Positions 1 to 10,999 of a DNA stretch of 64,000 nt are shown here, one piece after another (position 1 is the stretch's first letter; each line of letters opens with the position of its first letter). The position numbers and the translations under genes are program-made. This DNA comes from Albifimbria verrucaria (Eukaryota; Ascomycota; Sordariomycetes; Hypocreales; Stachybotryaceae), in contig JAHREC010000030.1 in the NCBI GenBank assembly GCA_020081605.1, positions 434,001 through 498,000 on the forward strand, given 5' to 3'. The notes under the pieces were generated by a model. The model made no database searches and was not told the origin of the DNA. It saw only the letters and a list, made by a program, of their open reading frames with translations.

Positions 1-2561
1 ATTGATTCCGGAAGGGAAGCACACATTCTGAGTTGTCGAGGTTGTTGAGGACAAGCAAGTGAGGGGTTGTCGACCCACGGGCTGTGGCCAATGTCTTGTC
101 TCTTTCGCCTGGCGGGTCATCTTTGCGATCCCAACCTACCGTGCGGCAACAGTACTGTCACGCTTGTGCTGTAGTTTCCTTTTCCCTTTCCCCGTCTCCT
201 CAGTGGCTCTTTTGTTACACACAAGGGAGGGGTTTGCACAAATGAATGGATGGCTTGGCCCAGCAACCTGGGTGCTGTAAAAGGACCCTTACTGACTTGC
301 GATGAACACATGAGGAGAGCTAGCCATCCGCCGCCTTTGATCCACATGGGTAGAGTCGATCGTGTGCTTCTGGGTGTGTCTTCCTTGCCTTGCCAAGGCC
401 CATGGTAGAATGCAAATGCAATTTTCGCATCCTTCATCAATGGAAAAGTACCATCGCCAACATCTAGGTCACTATATCTGTCCAAGACAACCTGGATTTG
501 GGTTGGGCACTTCTGGGCTGTACCATGCAAGGGAAGGGTAGCCGTGCTTGCGCAGTGCATGATCTCACCGCTCCTGTTACCCCATGAGCTGTCTCGCCAA
601 AGGCTTCTATTGCATGAATGCCCGGCTCGGTGGTTCTAATTGAACATCGTGAGCTTCCACAGCTTATGTGAGGCGGGCGCTCGCGGAGAAAAGTCTGGGA
701 CAAGAGGCTCTTCCTGGTGATCCTCCACCTTAGCTCCTGATTCTGGGACTTCTGACTGGAGCACTTCCGAGGGACTGGTATGCTCTCTAAGGCAGCATGT
801 ACGTATACCCTGTGCGCATGGAAGTATTGATCCTCATTGTGGCAGAGCGTCAGATGGGGAAGCCACGCCGCTTTTGGTCGGAAGCGTCTGTTTGCTGCCG
901 TGCAGACCCGGTAATGCGGCTGGGCCATACAGCACCGTGCTCAGGTCACATGGATGACGAAGCAGTAATCCCTAGAAATGTGCATCGTGCACTAAGCAGC
1001 CAGCCATGAAACGTTGTATTTGCCCGCCATGGCACAGCCACGCGAAACCTTTCGAACGGTCAGACAAAATTGTGTCAAAGCTTGACTCACTTCACCGACG
1101 TCAGCCAAATTGTGACGCAAGCACCTATTGCTACGGCAGGGTCGCAATAGTCTGACCATCGCAATTGAGCGTGTTCTATTCTCGCGAATCGTAGATGCAT
1201 GATTCTCATGCTGGTCAGACATCACTTGCTTTGAGCGCAAGGGATATACAGATCAGCCCTTTCGGAAGCCTGCAGGACTAGGGACACGTCTATAGCTTAG
1301 AGACTAAATCCTGTAGCACGTTGACATAGAGCCTGGTGGTAACACGGTTGATAGTGCTACTCAAATTCATGGTCAAGGTTCGGCCCTTCCTAAGACCATA
1401 TTCTCCAACTCTGTAGTTTCCTAGAGAGCTTGCTCGAGCTTGGCGTCTAAGCTTTGGGTCATCATCGATCGATGACTTGATATTTATCCGGCATGGCTCG
1501 GAACCAAGCCAGCACTGTATTCGGGCCATGTAGGTATCTTCACATTAGCGACAGCTTACTCTGCATAAACTACTGTCCTTGATCACGGGCACTGCCTTTG
1601 CAGGTGCTATTGCTGTTTTTGGTGCGAAGAACTTCTGTAGAAGCAGGGAGGTTTGTGCGACATCAGGCCAAAGGACGATGGAACAAAGATGGTGTTACAA
1701 GCTAATCGTCTTCTTGTGGACCGTGGAACACAGAGCGATGCGGTGCTGACTACCTTGGTTCCCCTGTTTTGGGAGGGCAAATTAGAAGGGTTCTTTTTCA
1801 AAGCCGATTGAGGCCAATTTGGATGCATGTGGTCGTCTCCATCAGATCGTCTGAAGACTGCTAGGCTGGTGGGCCCGCGGTCTAGAACCCAAGCCCTTGC
1901 ACCAATTCAATAATGGTAAGTTTCCGAAAAAGTGTCTCAACGATGGGCATAGTCCTTCCTTGAAGCTCTCATTCGGAGGATCACGTTTTGGCTCCTATAT
2001 GCCTACAGGAAGTGATATAATGCTTCTGGTGGGCCGGCCTGTGTTTGCTAGAAATAGGTAGATAGGCCACAATGTCCTTTTTGGGACACGAGGTTTTGGC
2101 CATTTCCAGCCAAACGAGGCTTCCTGAATTGATCAGATCTTCACACCCCTAACGCAGCATCCTTGTCTAGCCTAACCGGAGGTGGACTGGGGGCTGGGGT
2201 GCCATGCCTCTTGTCGTTGCAGTACCGCATCCCTGGAAGCTCCCAGTTGCTTAGGGCTTAGGGCTCCGTAGCATCGGCCGTCGTCCGGTTTGGCTGTATC
2301 GGAACTCGGGAAAGGTATCGAGAGATATTCTTGTTCAGCCGAATTCCTGGTCTATTGAATCGACTAGGACGCATCTCATTAGGCCGCTTAATCTATCATA
2401 GATATTGAAAGATGGCGGTGCAGCCTTATTGGGCTAGGGCTGGGTGGATGGATGACCTCATGGCCCCCTGTCCATAGATGGGGACAATTGACTGATGGGA
2501 TCCGGAAATCCGGGGCCAGGGTAGAATACGATGAGATAATCTTAAAAATCGCACCTAAATG
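1..2561. other. Stretch with no supportable gene
   Basis: I see no reading frame here with recognisable protein character, splice structure or low-complexity pattern. The open frames are short, overlap on both strands and give cysteine- and arginine-rich nonsense typical of non-coding GC-balanced DNA. No transposon ends, long repeats or RNA genes were recognised. It may contain UTRs or a non-coding transcript, which sequence alone cannot show. Confidence 0.5.
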
Positions 2562-3269
2562 TCACAGCATTGACGGCCACAACCCACGTACTGTAGGGGT
2601 CAACGGCAAATGGCCCTCCACGCTAGGTTTAGGATAAGTTCGGAGGCTGGCCGAGGTACCAGCCCATCTCTTCCAGAGGTATTCCACCATGGGCGAGTTG
2701 TGAAATATGAGGTGGGCAATAGCTAACAGACGAGAGGCCAGTGTGGTGTTTCCTGCTTGGTCAAGAGGATTTGCGCCGCATTCCTTAAGCACACCCAGAA
2801 GAAAGCGGGCGAGACCAATGCCATTAGGCCTAGGGTACTCGCCGAGGAGGACGAATCGCCAAGAGCCAAGGATAGCTGTGCCGCTGCGCTGGCCAAAGGA
2901 GGCAGGCCATGTCCTGCAGGGTGCTCCCGAGGGAATGGCGGGAGGATCCAGTGAAGGCGCTTTTGACAGGGATCGAAACATCACAGACCAACGGGGAGCC
3001 AACCACTCATGATAAGGCGAAGCGAGTTTTGCAGAAAGCCACGCAGCCGTCACAAGACCTTGGAATGCCTCATCCGTGAGCCATGACATGTCGGAGAAGT
3101 CCTGCTTGATTGTATTCAAAACCGGCGATAGTTCGGGGTCGGAATGCACGGCAGAGAGAGATGAAGCGGTGCCGTGTGGACGAGACGGTGTGACGGTTGT
3201 ATTTCTCCGACGCCTAATTGAGTCGCTACCAACACGCTCGCCCCTTCGCACTATGTGGCAGCTCTTCAA
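2562..3269 (-). CDS. Doubtful hypothetical protein, possible remnant of an ankyrin-type protein
   Basis: An uninterrupted 235-codon frame on the minus strand. Its middle has plausible protein character: a run with 'DMSWLTDEAFQGL' and later 'LLGVLKECGANPLDQAGNTT', which faintly recalls the ECGADP..D..GNTPL core of an ankyrin repeat. The resemblance covers only one possible repeat and the expected following helix (LH..A) is not clear. There is no visible intron or partner gene, and a 101-codon frame lies opposite it. It could be a decayed ankyrin gene, a single exon of a larger one, or a chance open frame. I do not recognise a function. Confidence 0.25.
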   Translation of the reverse strand: MKSCHIVRRGERVGSDSIRRRRNTTVTPSRPHGTASSLSAVHSDPELSPVLNTIKQDFSDMSWLTDEAFQGLVTAAWLSAKLASPYHEWLAPRWSVMFRSLSKAPSLDPPAIPSGAPCRTWPASFGQRSGTAILGSWRFVLLGEYPRPNGIGLARFLLGVLKECGANPLDQAGNTTLASRLLAIAHLIFHNSPMVEYLWKRWAGTSASLRTYPKPSVEGHLPLTPTVRGLWPSML

Positions 3270-3957
3270 ATGAGGCGGTCACAGTAACATGTGGTATTGT
3301 ATGTTTGATCGAGCATCTATGCCCAAGAGAGGAATTACTGGGTCAAGTTTCGGATGTCTGGTACGCCCTATGACATTTGGTGGGCAGGGAGGTCGGATTG
3401 CTGTGGTTTGTCCGCTCCTCAACCTCGCTAGCAACAATGCCCTTAGTCATGGGTTGAGGAACGCATCGTCAGCCAAGCGTGCCAGGCGGAGACGGCGCTA
3501 AGGGGCATTTGTTTTGTAACGGTGGATAGTCGAAGCGGTTCTCGAGACAGACCAGCTCCGGGCGAGACACAAATGGGTGCCGAGGGCGCAGGGGTTCTCC
3601 AGGCGCCGGAGAAAAAGCCTGCAGAGACTACTTTTTTCTCTTTCGAAGCTGCTGAGCATGTGTAGAGGAAGGATGGGGAGGCCTGTCATGCATGAACTGT
3701 TATGAAGGAGGGCTCCATTAGGATCCGGCATCGCAGGGAGCGTGGTTGATGGGAGATGCAAAATCGTGCTATTCTGTCGTCTGGATGTAGATGCTGTGTT
3801 GCTGGGATGTTACACCAAGTGCTTTGCCCTTCTCCTTCCTCTTCCCGCCTTGTCTGAATGTACAGAGTACCCGCAGGCAGGTACCTGCCTCAAGACCTCC
3901 TCACCGTCTTTGGGATGCCTTTTGTCTTGCCTTGCCTTACTACTACAGTACTAGCTA

Positions 3958-4000
3958 CAGGTAGGTAGGTAGGTACTACAGGTAGTAGGTAAGGTAGGCA
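3958..4000. repeat. (GTAG)n microsatellite, imperfect
   Basis: About four clean GTAG/GGTA units followed by degenerate GGTAG units, ending in AAGGTAGGCAGG and CACCTTACC. Related GGTA/CCTTA words recur near 7290, 48980 and 63400. Confidence 0.75.
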
Positions 4001-5725
4001 GGCACCTTACCTAATCCAAGGCCACCCTCTGGTTTCACAGCCTGTCAATCTTTCCTAACCTTGACAAGTCTCCATTGCCGGCCAGCACATTGTGATGCCA
4101 TGTCTCAGCCGTGTGTTCCGATCAAGTGGTTGGGACGCAGCAGCTAAGCAAGAAACCCCCATGTGGTCGAGCCATGGCAAACGGGATGCAATAAACAGGA
4201 TCGAATCCCTACGCTCGCTCCAGCCCGGCGACATGAACAATCGAGGGACGCTTCGCCTGTTCACCAACCTCTCTGCTCAGTCGATGGGTGGCCTGTTTCG
4301 ACAGTTTCCCACCTTGCCCGAATCGAAGCCGGCTAAGTGGTGCAGTAACTGTCCATCACCCAGCGGAAGCTATGGGCCATGGCCCCTCCATGCCCGCGAT
4401 AACCTAAATGACCCATGGTTGTCGCCGGACAACGCACCCTCTCCCTAACGAGTAAGTCCTGGGGCCCTTTGGGCTTGAGGCGCAGGGCATCTTGGCTTGC
4501 CGCGCGCCGGCGCAACGGTCGGTTCACGCGCCGTTCTGAACTCTCCTCTGGCTCGCTTACGGCAGACGGTGGCCGGAGAAGACAGTCTCGTTGTATGGGG
4601 CGGGGCCACAGCATTGACTGGTCGAGGACCCTTCATAATCTTGCCTGACTCTGGTGCCCTACCGTCGACCCTGATCTGGCCATTCTTCTTCGCCTGGACG
4701 GGCTAGGTTCGCAATGCTCAAAATGCCAGTCCGCCCGCTGAGCTTGGGGCGGTGCAAATGACCGTCGGCTTCTGGGGCAGAGGTCTCGCAGAGACGATCT
4801 ACGCAAAGCCAAGCTGTGAGTTACATGGCTTGAGCGTCATGGAACGGCGGCACTTGTATCTGCTTCCTCAGTCTGACGGATATGTTGCGCTCAATCTGGC
4901 CCTGTGTTGGACATTAGACGCATGAAGGAAGGGCCCCGGCATCCGACGTTTATCTGATTTGAGGGATTCATCGGGCAGGCGAGCATCTCCGTGCAGGAGC
5001 AGAGAACCCGCCGTTCCCACGATCCTCCGTGGATTCATTCGCAAATCCAACCATTTCTGCATCCCCCTCTCTATCAGGGTCTCTCTTTCTCCTCTTCGGT
5101 GTGAGTGTGCATGCTTGCCTCTGCATGTTTTCTCCCTCTCCACTCATGCACAGAGGCACAAGGCCCTTTGTCTGTCCTGATCTGGGCTAGTCGCTGAAGA
5201 CCCTCCTTTGTTTTTGCCTTTACGCCTGCCAACGACAGTGGCACACCCTCAGCGGCTAAGCCCAAACCGAGTGGCCGGCTCTGAGCCCAGGAGTTATTTA
5301 TATTCCTTTACGTATTTGTTTTTGTGCTAAGGGATCCGCCCAGGCCATGTGCGTCATTCCCTCCTGGCCGCCAGACCTTGGACCTCGCCTGGCCACTCAA
5401 GCCTCGCGGTACGTTCCCTTGGCTCAGGTGATGGTAGCAGTGCCAGGCATGGTCCGATGTTGATTCGCCAGTGGACGCTTGTGGTTGGTGGGCGTTGCTT
5501 TGGCTGCACTGGCGAGTCGCTGGGATGTGAGAGAAGCTGCCGGCTACGAGCTACCGACAGGTGGTGCCATTTCTTCTTTCTTGTTCTTTTCTGCTTCTTC
5601 TAGCTCCCATCTCCACCACGGCTTGCCCTCCCAAGAACCTAATGGAACCAGTTTTCGCGGCAGGATTCCGCCGAGCCTTCTACCTTCAACACAGCTTGGG
5701 CCACCCTCGTGCTTGGGCTGGGTTG

Positions 5726-5746
5726 CTGCGCTGTGCTGTGCTGTGC
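5726..5746. repeat. (CTGTG)n pentanucleotide repeat
   Basis: Three to four tandem CTGTG/CTGCG units. One of several pentanucleotide tracts in intergenic parts of the window. Confidence 0.7.
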
Positions 5747-6062
5747 TTGCCATGCCGTTGGTGGGCGAGATCTACCGCCTCCCTTCCAATCAATCTGGCG
5801 GATTCTCCAGAGTTGCTGGGGCCGCACATGGACCATCTTCCCTTACAGATACCACGCACGGGTGTAACCGTACAAACCCTTGCTAAGAAAAATCCTAAAA
5901 ACCCGGTGCCACAGTACGATCATGGCAATGAAGCTACTCTACCTTATGCGGTGTCATGATACACCTGGCGTTAGGTCGCTAGAGCAGGCAGGCAGCAAGG
6001 GCGTGAGGGAGATGATGCATGGCTTTGCTTTGCTCGCTCCATCTACATGCTGTCGCCCGCCT

Positions 6063-6087
6063 CATGGCATGGCATGGCATGGCATGA
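6063..6087. repeat. (CATGG)n pentanucleotide repeat
   Basis: Four tandem CATGG units in a non-coding spacer, directly readable. Confidence 0.8.
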
Positions 6088-6845
6088 AGCCCACATGAGG
6101 ATCCCAGGAACTGATTTCTGCTTATGAAGATGAAGCCTACGTTGCTTCGCACACCCTTCCAACGCGATACCCGTCTGTCCCGCTGACGCCTAAAGAGGCA
6201 CACGCCTGACCATCCATCCCACAGGCTGGAATGACAGCGCCGACGCACGCCCATGTAGGTAGTAGGTAGGCAGCGCAGGGTTCCTCACGACGAATGCTCT
6301 AAGCCCTTAATAAGCCTCACTAAGGTATCGGATCAATGAAGACAAGGTCGCATTAGTAACCCTGCCATGGGCGGCTGTAGGGCCCTTAGCTCGCTGCATT
6401 AGCAATGTCTCACGGATGCCTGCCTACATCATCAATCATCATTACGGGTGCACTACCATCAAGGTCGCTGGCTTTGGTTGACTCACAAGGAATAAGCTCG
6501 CCGGTCGGGACATGCGGGTAATATTATTAGATACAGGGCTGTTTAAACTTGTGGCAACTGACTTAGCTGGGAAGCGTAGGGTGAGCTTGGGCGAGGTAGC
6601 GTCAGTGGGCTGGCCAAGGTGACCAGCGCCAAGTCGGCTGCCATCTGCCAGTGCACGGGTCCTTTTGGGCCAGCTGCTTGCTGTTGCACCGTAGGTACGG
6701 ATGTACCGTGCCATAAGGCCAGTACGGTAGCACCGCCGAAGTTGCCCGTAGAGTACCGTGCGTGTACAGCCAAGGACCGTACAGCGCCGTACCCTGTCGG
6801 CCTTGCCTGGACGGATACTCGTCTCCCACCACGGAGCCGATGCCT

Positions 6846-6891
6846 CAGAAGCAGAAGCAGAGGCAGAAACAGAAACAGAAACAGAAACACC
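6846..6891. repeat. (CAGAAR)n imperfect hexamer repeat
   Basis: GCAGAA units grade into ACAGAA units over about eight copies. This tract alone creates the long open frames seen in two frames here. Confidence 0.75.
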
Positions 6892-7280
6892 AACACAAGA
6901 AGGAAGCTCCTGGCCCCCTCCCTCCCTTCCCTTTCAGTCCCCGCCTCCCTTCGGAACCACACCTCTCACCTCACCTCACCGAAATCGAAACCAGGATAAG
7001 CTTCATGTCCGCTACCCGTACCGTACCGTCCTGTCCTGGGGCCAGGCTTGCTGGCGTGGCCAGAAAAAGGTGGCTGAGCAGAGCCTGACTGACGGCGACC
7101 AGGTGGTCCCCAACGGCAGCGTGCAGTGTCGAGCGTCCAAAGTTCCCAGCGGTTGGAACGTTAGGGCCAAAAAGTACCAGGGGTACACTGCCAGAGGTAC
7201 CGGGGCGGTCTCTGCTGGCCGACTCTTCTAGTTGGTCCTGTGGGCTACCTGTACCTAGCACCGCACCTAGCACACAGCAA

Positions 7281-7325
7281 CCGCCTGGGTACCTACCTGG
7301 GTACCTAGGTACCTAAGGTAGGGAG
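7281..7325. repeat. GGTACC/CCTAAGGTA palindromic cluster
   Basis: Successive GGTACCTA units, several of them palindromic (GGTACC, CCTAGG), ending in CCTAAGGTAGGGAGG. The same words reappear at 48972-49006 and 63388-63416, always outside genes. Confidence 0.65.
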
Positions 7326-7380
7326 GTGAGGGTGAGGGGGCACCGAGGGACACACCTGCTCGGGGGAAGAGGGAGAGAAG

Positions 7381-8620
7381 GTGGGAGGCCATGGGAGAGG
7401 CCATGGGAGAGACCATGGGAAGGGGTGGGAGGGTGTGACTTTAGCCCATCACTCCCCTTCCCTCTCTGGTGCTGTTTTCCCTCGCGCTTTCGCTGGCCGT
7501 CACTGGTGCGTTACTACCCCATTTTGGTGCTCTTTCGCTTCTGTACTTGTACTCCGTGCCCTGTATTTAACAATCCCCATCCCCAGCCCAGAACTGCTGC
7601 CTCCTCCTCTTGGTCAACCCAACATCTCCAACGTATCCAGCAAACTCAGACTGCGCTCTCCTCCTCCACGTTCGCTTTCTCCCCAACTCTCCAACCCTCC
7701 CCTAGGAAGTCCTCGTTGACTCCTGTCACTCGCTTTATCGGTGTGTTTTGGTTTTTGGAAGCTTTTTTTCTCACTCTCGTCTCTTACCTCGGCCTCATCT
7801 CTCCCGCGCACTTTGAGCTTAAAGGAAATCCTTCAACACCAAGTCAAAGTCAGCCAAGATACGTCCAAACTCAAACGCTACGCTTCCTCGCCAAGACAAA
7901 GTCGTCAGCCAGGTTTTTGGATCTTGTGAATCATCATCTCATAAGAGATCCGACAAGTCCCATTACTGTCTCGGACTCGTAGTTGTGAATTGCTCGTTCA
8001 TGCTTCTGGTGAATCAAGTCATATCCGGAAGCCGAACAAGTCTCTTCAACATCGTCCCACTCTCGCTTTAAAGGCATCCACGGACCAGAAGAACCAAAGG
8101 AAAGAAGAAGAAAAAATCCTACAAATACCTCACTCACCACACGATCGCTACCACACTCTCGGGGCGGGAAAACAGAAGAAGGAAGAAACGTTCTCGGAAG
8201 AGGAGTATCGTCGCCAAGGACGATACCACGGAACATCACGGCAATTTTTCAAAGGATCCAGCCTGCATCCCAGTTTCAAACCAGTATCGGCCCATCCCGC
8301 TTGCCTTTTGCCTCACGCATCGTCCCGTAACGTTGCCAGCTCGCCGGATCTCCCGACATACTGTCACCATCGCCTACCCGCTTCACCGCGCTTCCGCCTT
8401 GCATCAACCTTCTTGACATATAAGTCAAGCTTGCATCGCAGTCAACTGTCACTCACATCCATCGACTTCACGTTCGCTACCTGTCCACACGGCATCCTGC
8501 TTGTGTGGCTTTCAACTGTACGTTGACGCTTCCCTCGACCCTCAAGCTAACTTACATCTTGTGACTTTGTATTAACCATCCTTCTTTAGGTCTCTCGCTA
8601 AGCCCTCTCAACTTTCAACA
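7381..8620 (+). promoter_or_regulatory. Promoter and long 5' leader of the Zn2Cys6 gene, with a probable leader intron
   Basis: From about 7440 the plus strand turns strongly pyrimidine-rich with CAAC and TCAACC words, typical of fungal core promoters and leaders. A GTACGT donor near 8519 and a TTCTTTAG acceptor ending at 8589, with a CTAAC branch-like word between, suggest an intron just before the start codon. Several ATG codons upstream of 8621 (for example 7990 and 8000) would make this a leader with upstream frames. The transcription start cannot be fixed from sequence. Confidence 0.4.
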
Positions 8621-10999
8621 ATGGCTGGCCCTGGTGGTGGTCCTCCTCGCCGGAGGTTTGTCTCTGATCCTTTTGTGTTGCCTTACTCTGGCTGACTCAA
8701 GTGTTCTCTAGTCATACCAAGTCCCGCAAAGGATGTGAAGCTTGGTATGTCTTATATGCCCTCCCTTACCTCACCGACTTGTAAAGCTGACTGATATTAG
8801 CAAACGACGACACATTCGCTGTGATGAGAACTTTCCTCAGTGGTAAGCTCTCCACACCTCCCACTAGTCCCATCTTCATCTGACACCTCCTTTCTATAGC
8901 CGCAACTGCACCAAGCACAAGATTCGCTGCCCGTACAACGATGTGCAGCCTCCTGATGCCGATCGCTCAACCACACCCGACAAGCCCGACCTCATGTGGA
9001 CCCCCAGATTGAGGCCGCCATCAGCGAGTGGCAGCGCACGGGTGTATTCCCTTTCCGTCACTAGGGATCTACCCTGCCCCAATGCCTCATCTGTACTCGC
9101 TTGAGGACCTTCGGTTGATCTATCACGTCGCATCCCTGTACCATCAGCTTGCTGCCATCGATGGAAACAACTTTACTCTCTGGACCCGCCATATCCCAAC
9201 GTAAGTTACCTTGATAATCTCCCTCAGTCTACTCGGTGTTACGGATTGACTAACTTGTCACTTGGATAGTCTGTTGAGGATCGGAGCTACTACGCCCTAC
9301 GTCATGCATGCACTCCTGGCTTTCTCCGCTATGCACATTGCTTTCCTCACCGACTGCCCCTTGTCGGTAGCATGGCATTCGAGCACCGTGGAATTGCCCT
9401 GAGCGGTTTGCATGAGGCTATTGGTTCCTTCTCACGCGAGACGTCTGACGCAATCCTGGCAGCATCTCTTGTCCTTTCGTGGCAGGCCACGGACTGGTGA
9501 GTATATTGGATCGGTCAACTCCGGAACCTTGTTACTGACCTTTTTTCAGGCGTAGCTGGACCCAGCTTATGCAGGGCACTTCGACTGTATGTCACTGACC
9601 TTCACAGATCCATTCTTTCTTCGCTAACGTGCCATATAGGTAATCGACGCCATGGATGCTTGGAAGCACGAGTCCCAGTTCGGCGATTTCATTGCTGAGA
9701 GCAGCACCTTCCCTACTGCTCCTCCATCCCCGGCCCGGACCATCGCGCAAGCCAGCCCAGCAAGGCGGACCTGGATGCCTTCCAACGCACATTGGAACAA
9801 GTACAGAAGGTTGAGGCTCACCTGAAGCACCACAAGGAGGACACGACGCAGATCCAGCACCTCATTGGCTTCCTCAAGGGATCCCGCAAGATCAGCCCCA
9901 CGCTCTCCATTGCCCAGCAGTATGAGCGCTTGCAGCCCTTGAGGACCTGGCTCTTTGGATGCCTGTCGGCTACCTCCAAAACTACCAGGGATCACCCAAC
10001 TCGCTTGTCGTTATTGCCCATCTCTACACTGTTGCCCTGTTGATGGAGCGATTGTTCCCCGAGATCGGTGCTGCCTACTTCGGCAGTCTCTCCTCACACC
10101 TGTGGAAGAGATTGCCAGGCGCCTCATGTCCATTAGCGTTTCCAGTCCTGCCAAGGGCGAGCTCCAGACTCCGCTCACTCTCATGGAGTTCCCCATTGAC
10201 ACTGTCAACGAGTTTCGCTCTCGCATGGGCTGGGTGCACCCTGAACGAACGCCTTCCTTCCCTCAGTTCAACCCACCGAACTTCCCCGTGAACGACGATG
10301 TCACCTTACCTGCGGCCACAGAATCCTACATGCCCTACGGGAACCCTGCCTTCAGCTACAGCACGGAGGAGATGCCCATGCTCAATACCTCGGTGGCCCC
10401 GGCCTTCACCTCGCTGGTCAACTCGTCGCCATTTGCGAACCCCCATTATTTGAGCATTCCCTCGCCGTCCTACAAGGGTTCCTATAGTCCCGCTTCGTCA
10501 ACCTTCGAAGGCTCCGTCGCGTACAGCGATACCGAGGAGTACGGCTCCTATGATATGAGCAGCTTTCCGGCGGCACAGTCCCCCTGTTCAACGATGCGCA
10601 TCACAGCTTCGGCGTTGGGTTCGTCCCTCCCCATCAGCCCGTGTGGATCTAGACAATAGATAGCAACCACACCGGCGGACCCTTCGCTCGAGGAGACTTT
10701 TTCGGATTGACCGTTGCCACCCAGGATCTCACCGTCAACCGATTTCTCGCACCCGGCTATGCAGGACACGTCTGCCTTTGCGCCCTCGGTAGGAACTTCG
10801 TCCGCATACATAGGCTCCGATCAGCTATCCGCGCTTCCGCTTCCCGAATCCCCGGTCCCTTCGAGCAGCTCCCCGTACCATCGACACCGCCACACCGCCT
10901 CAACCTCTTCAGGCCCTTACCACCCCCGTCTCCGCTGGCGCAGGCTCCCTCACGCACTTGCCTGAGTTTCATGGGAAGGGCAAGGATCGTGCCGACTAA
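8621..10999 (+). CDS. Zn2Cys6 transcription factor, UPC2-like
   Basis: A fungal binuclear zinc-cluster regulator expected to bind DNA in the nucleus. The start ATG at 8621 follows a probable leader intron. Introns split the finger: exon 1 ends at 8655, exon 2 begins at 8712, and two more short introns follow. After splicing the finger reads C-x2-C-x6-C-x6-C-x2-C-x6-C, starting at about residue 18 (KGCEAC, IRCDEN, PQCRNC, IRCPY). Three further introns follow near 9200, 9497 and 9588, each joining in frame. The middle (LEDLRLIYHVASLYHQ, ILAASLVLSWQATDW) resembles the regulatory half of Upc2-type proteins. The C terminus is rich in Ser, Pro and Tyr. The coding frame changes near 9003, 9055, 9740 and several times after 10030, consistent with missing bases. 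The end is placed at a TAA after a SAGAGSLTHLPEF-type tail. The target genes are unknown. Confidence 0.85.

Larger units (their letters stand above)
3270..7380. other. Gene-poor spacer rich in simple repeats
   Basis: No supportable gene. The stretch holds several short tandem repeats (listed separately) and many frames broken at once on both strands. A 157-codon plus-strand frame over 6758-7231 exists only because it crosses an imperfect hexamer repeat, and I do not accept it. Confidence 0.5.

Noticed and set aside
6758..7231. 157-codon plus-strand open frame
   Set aside because: Depends on an imperfect CAGAAR repeat that is open in all frames; the flanks have no coding character.
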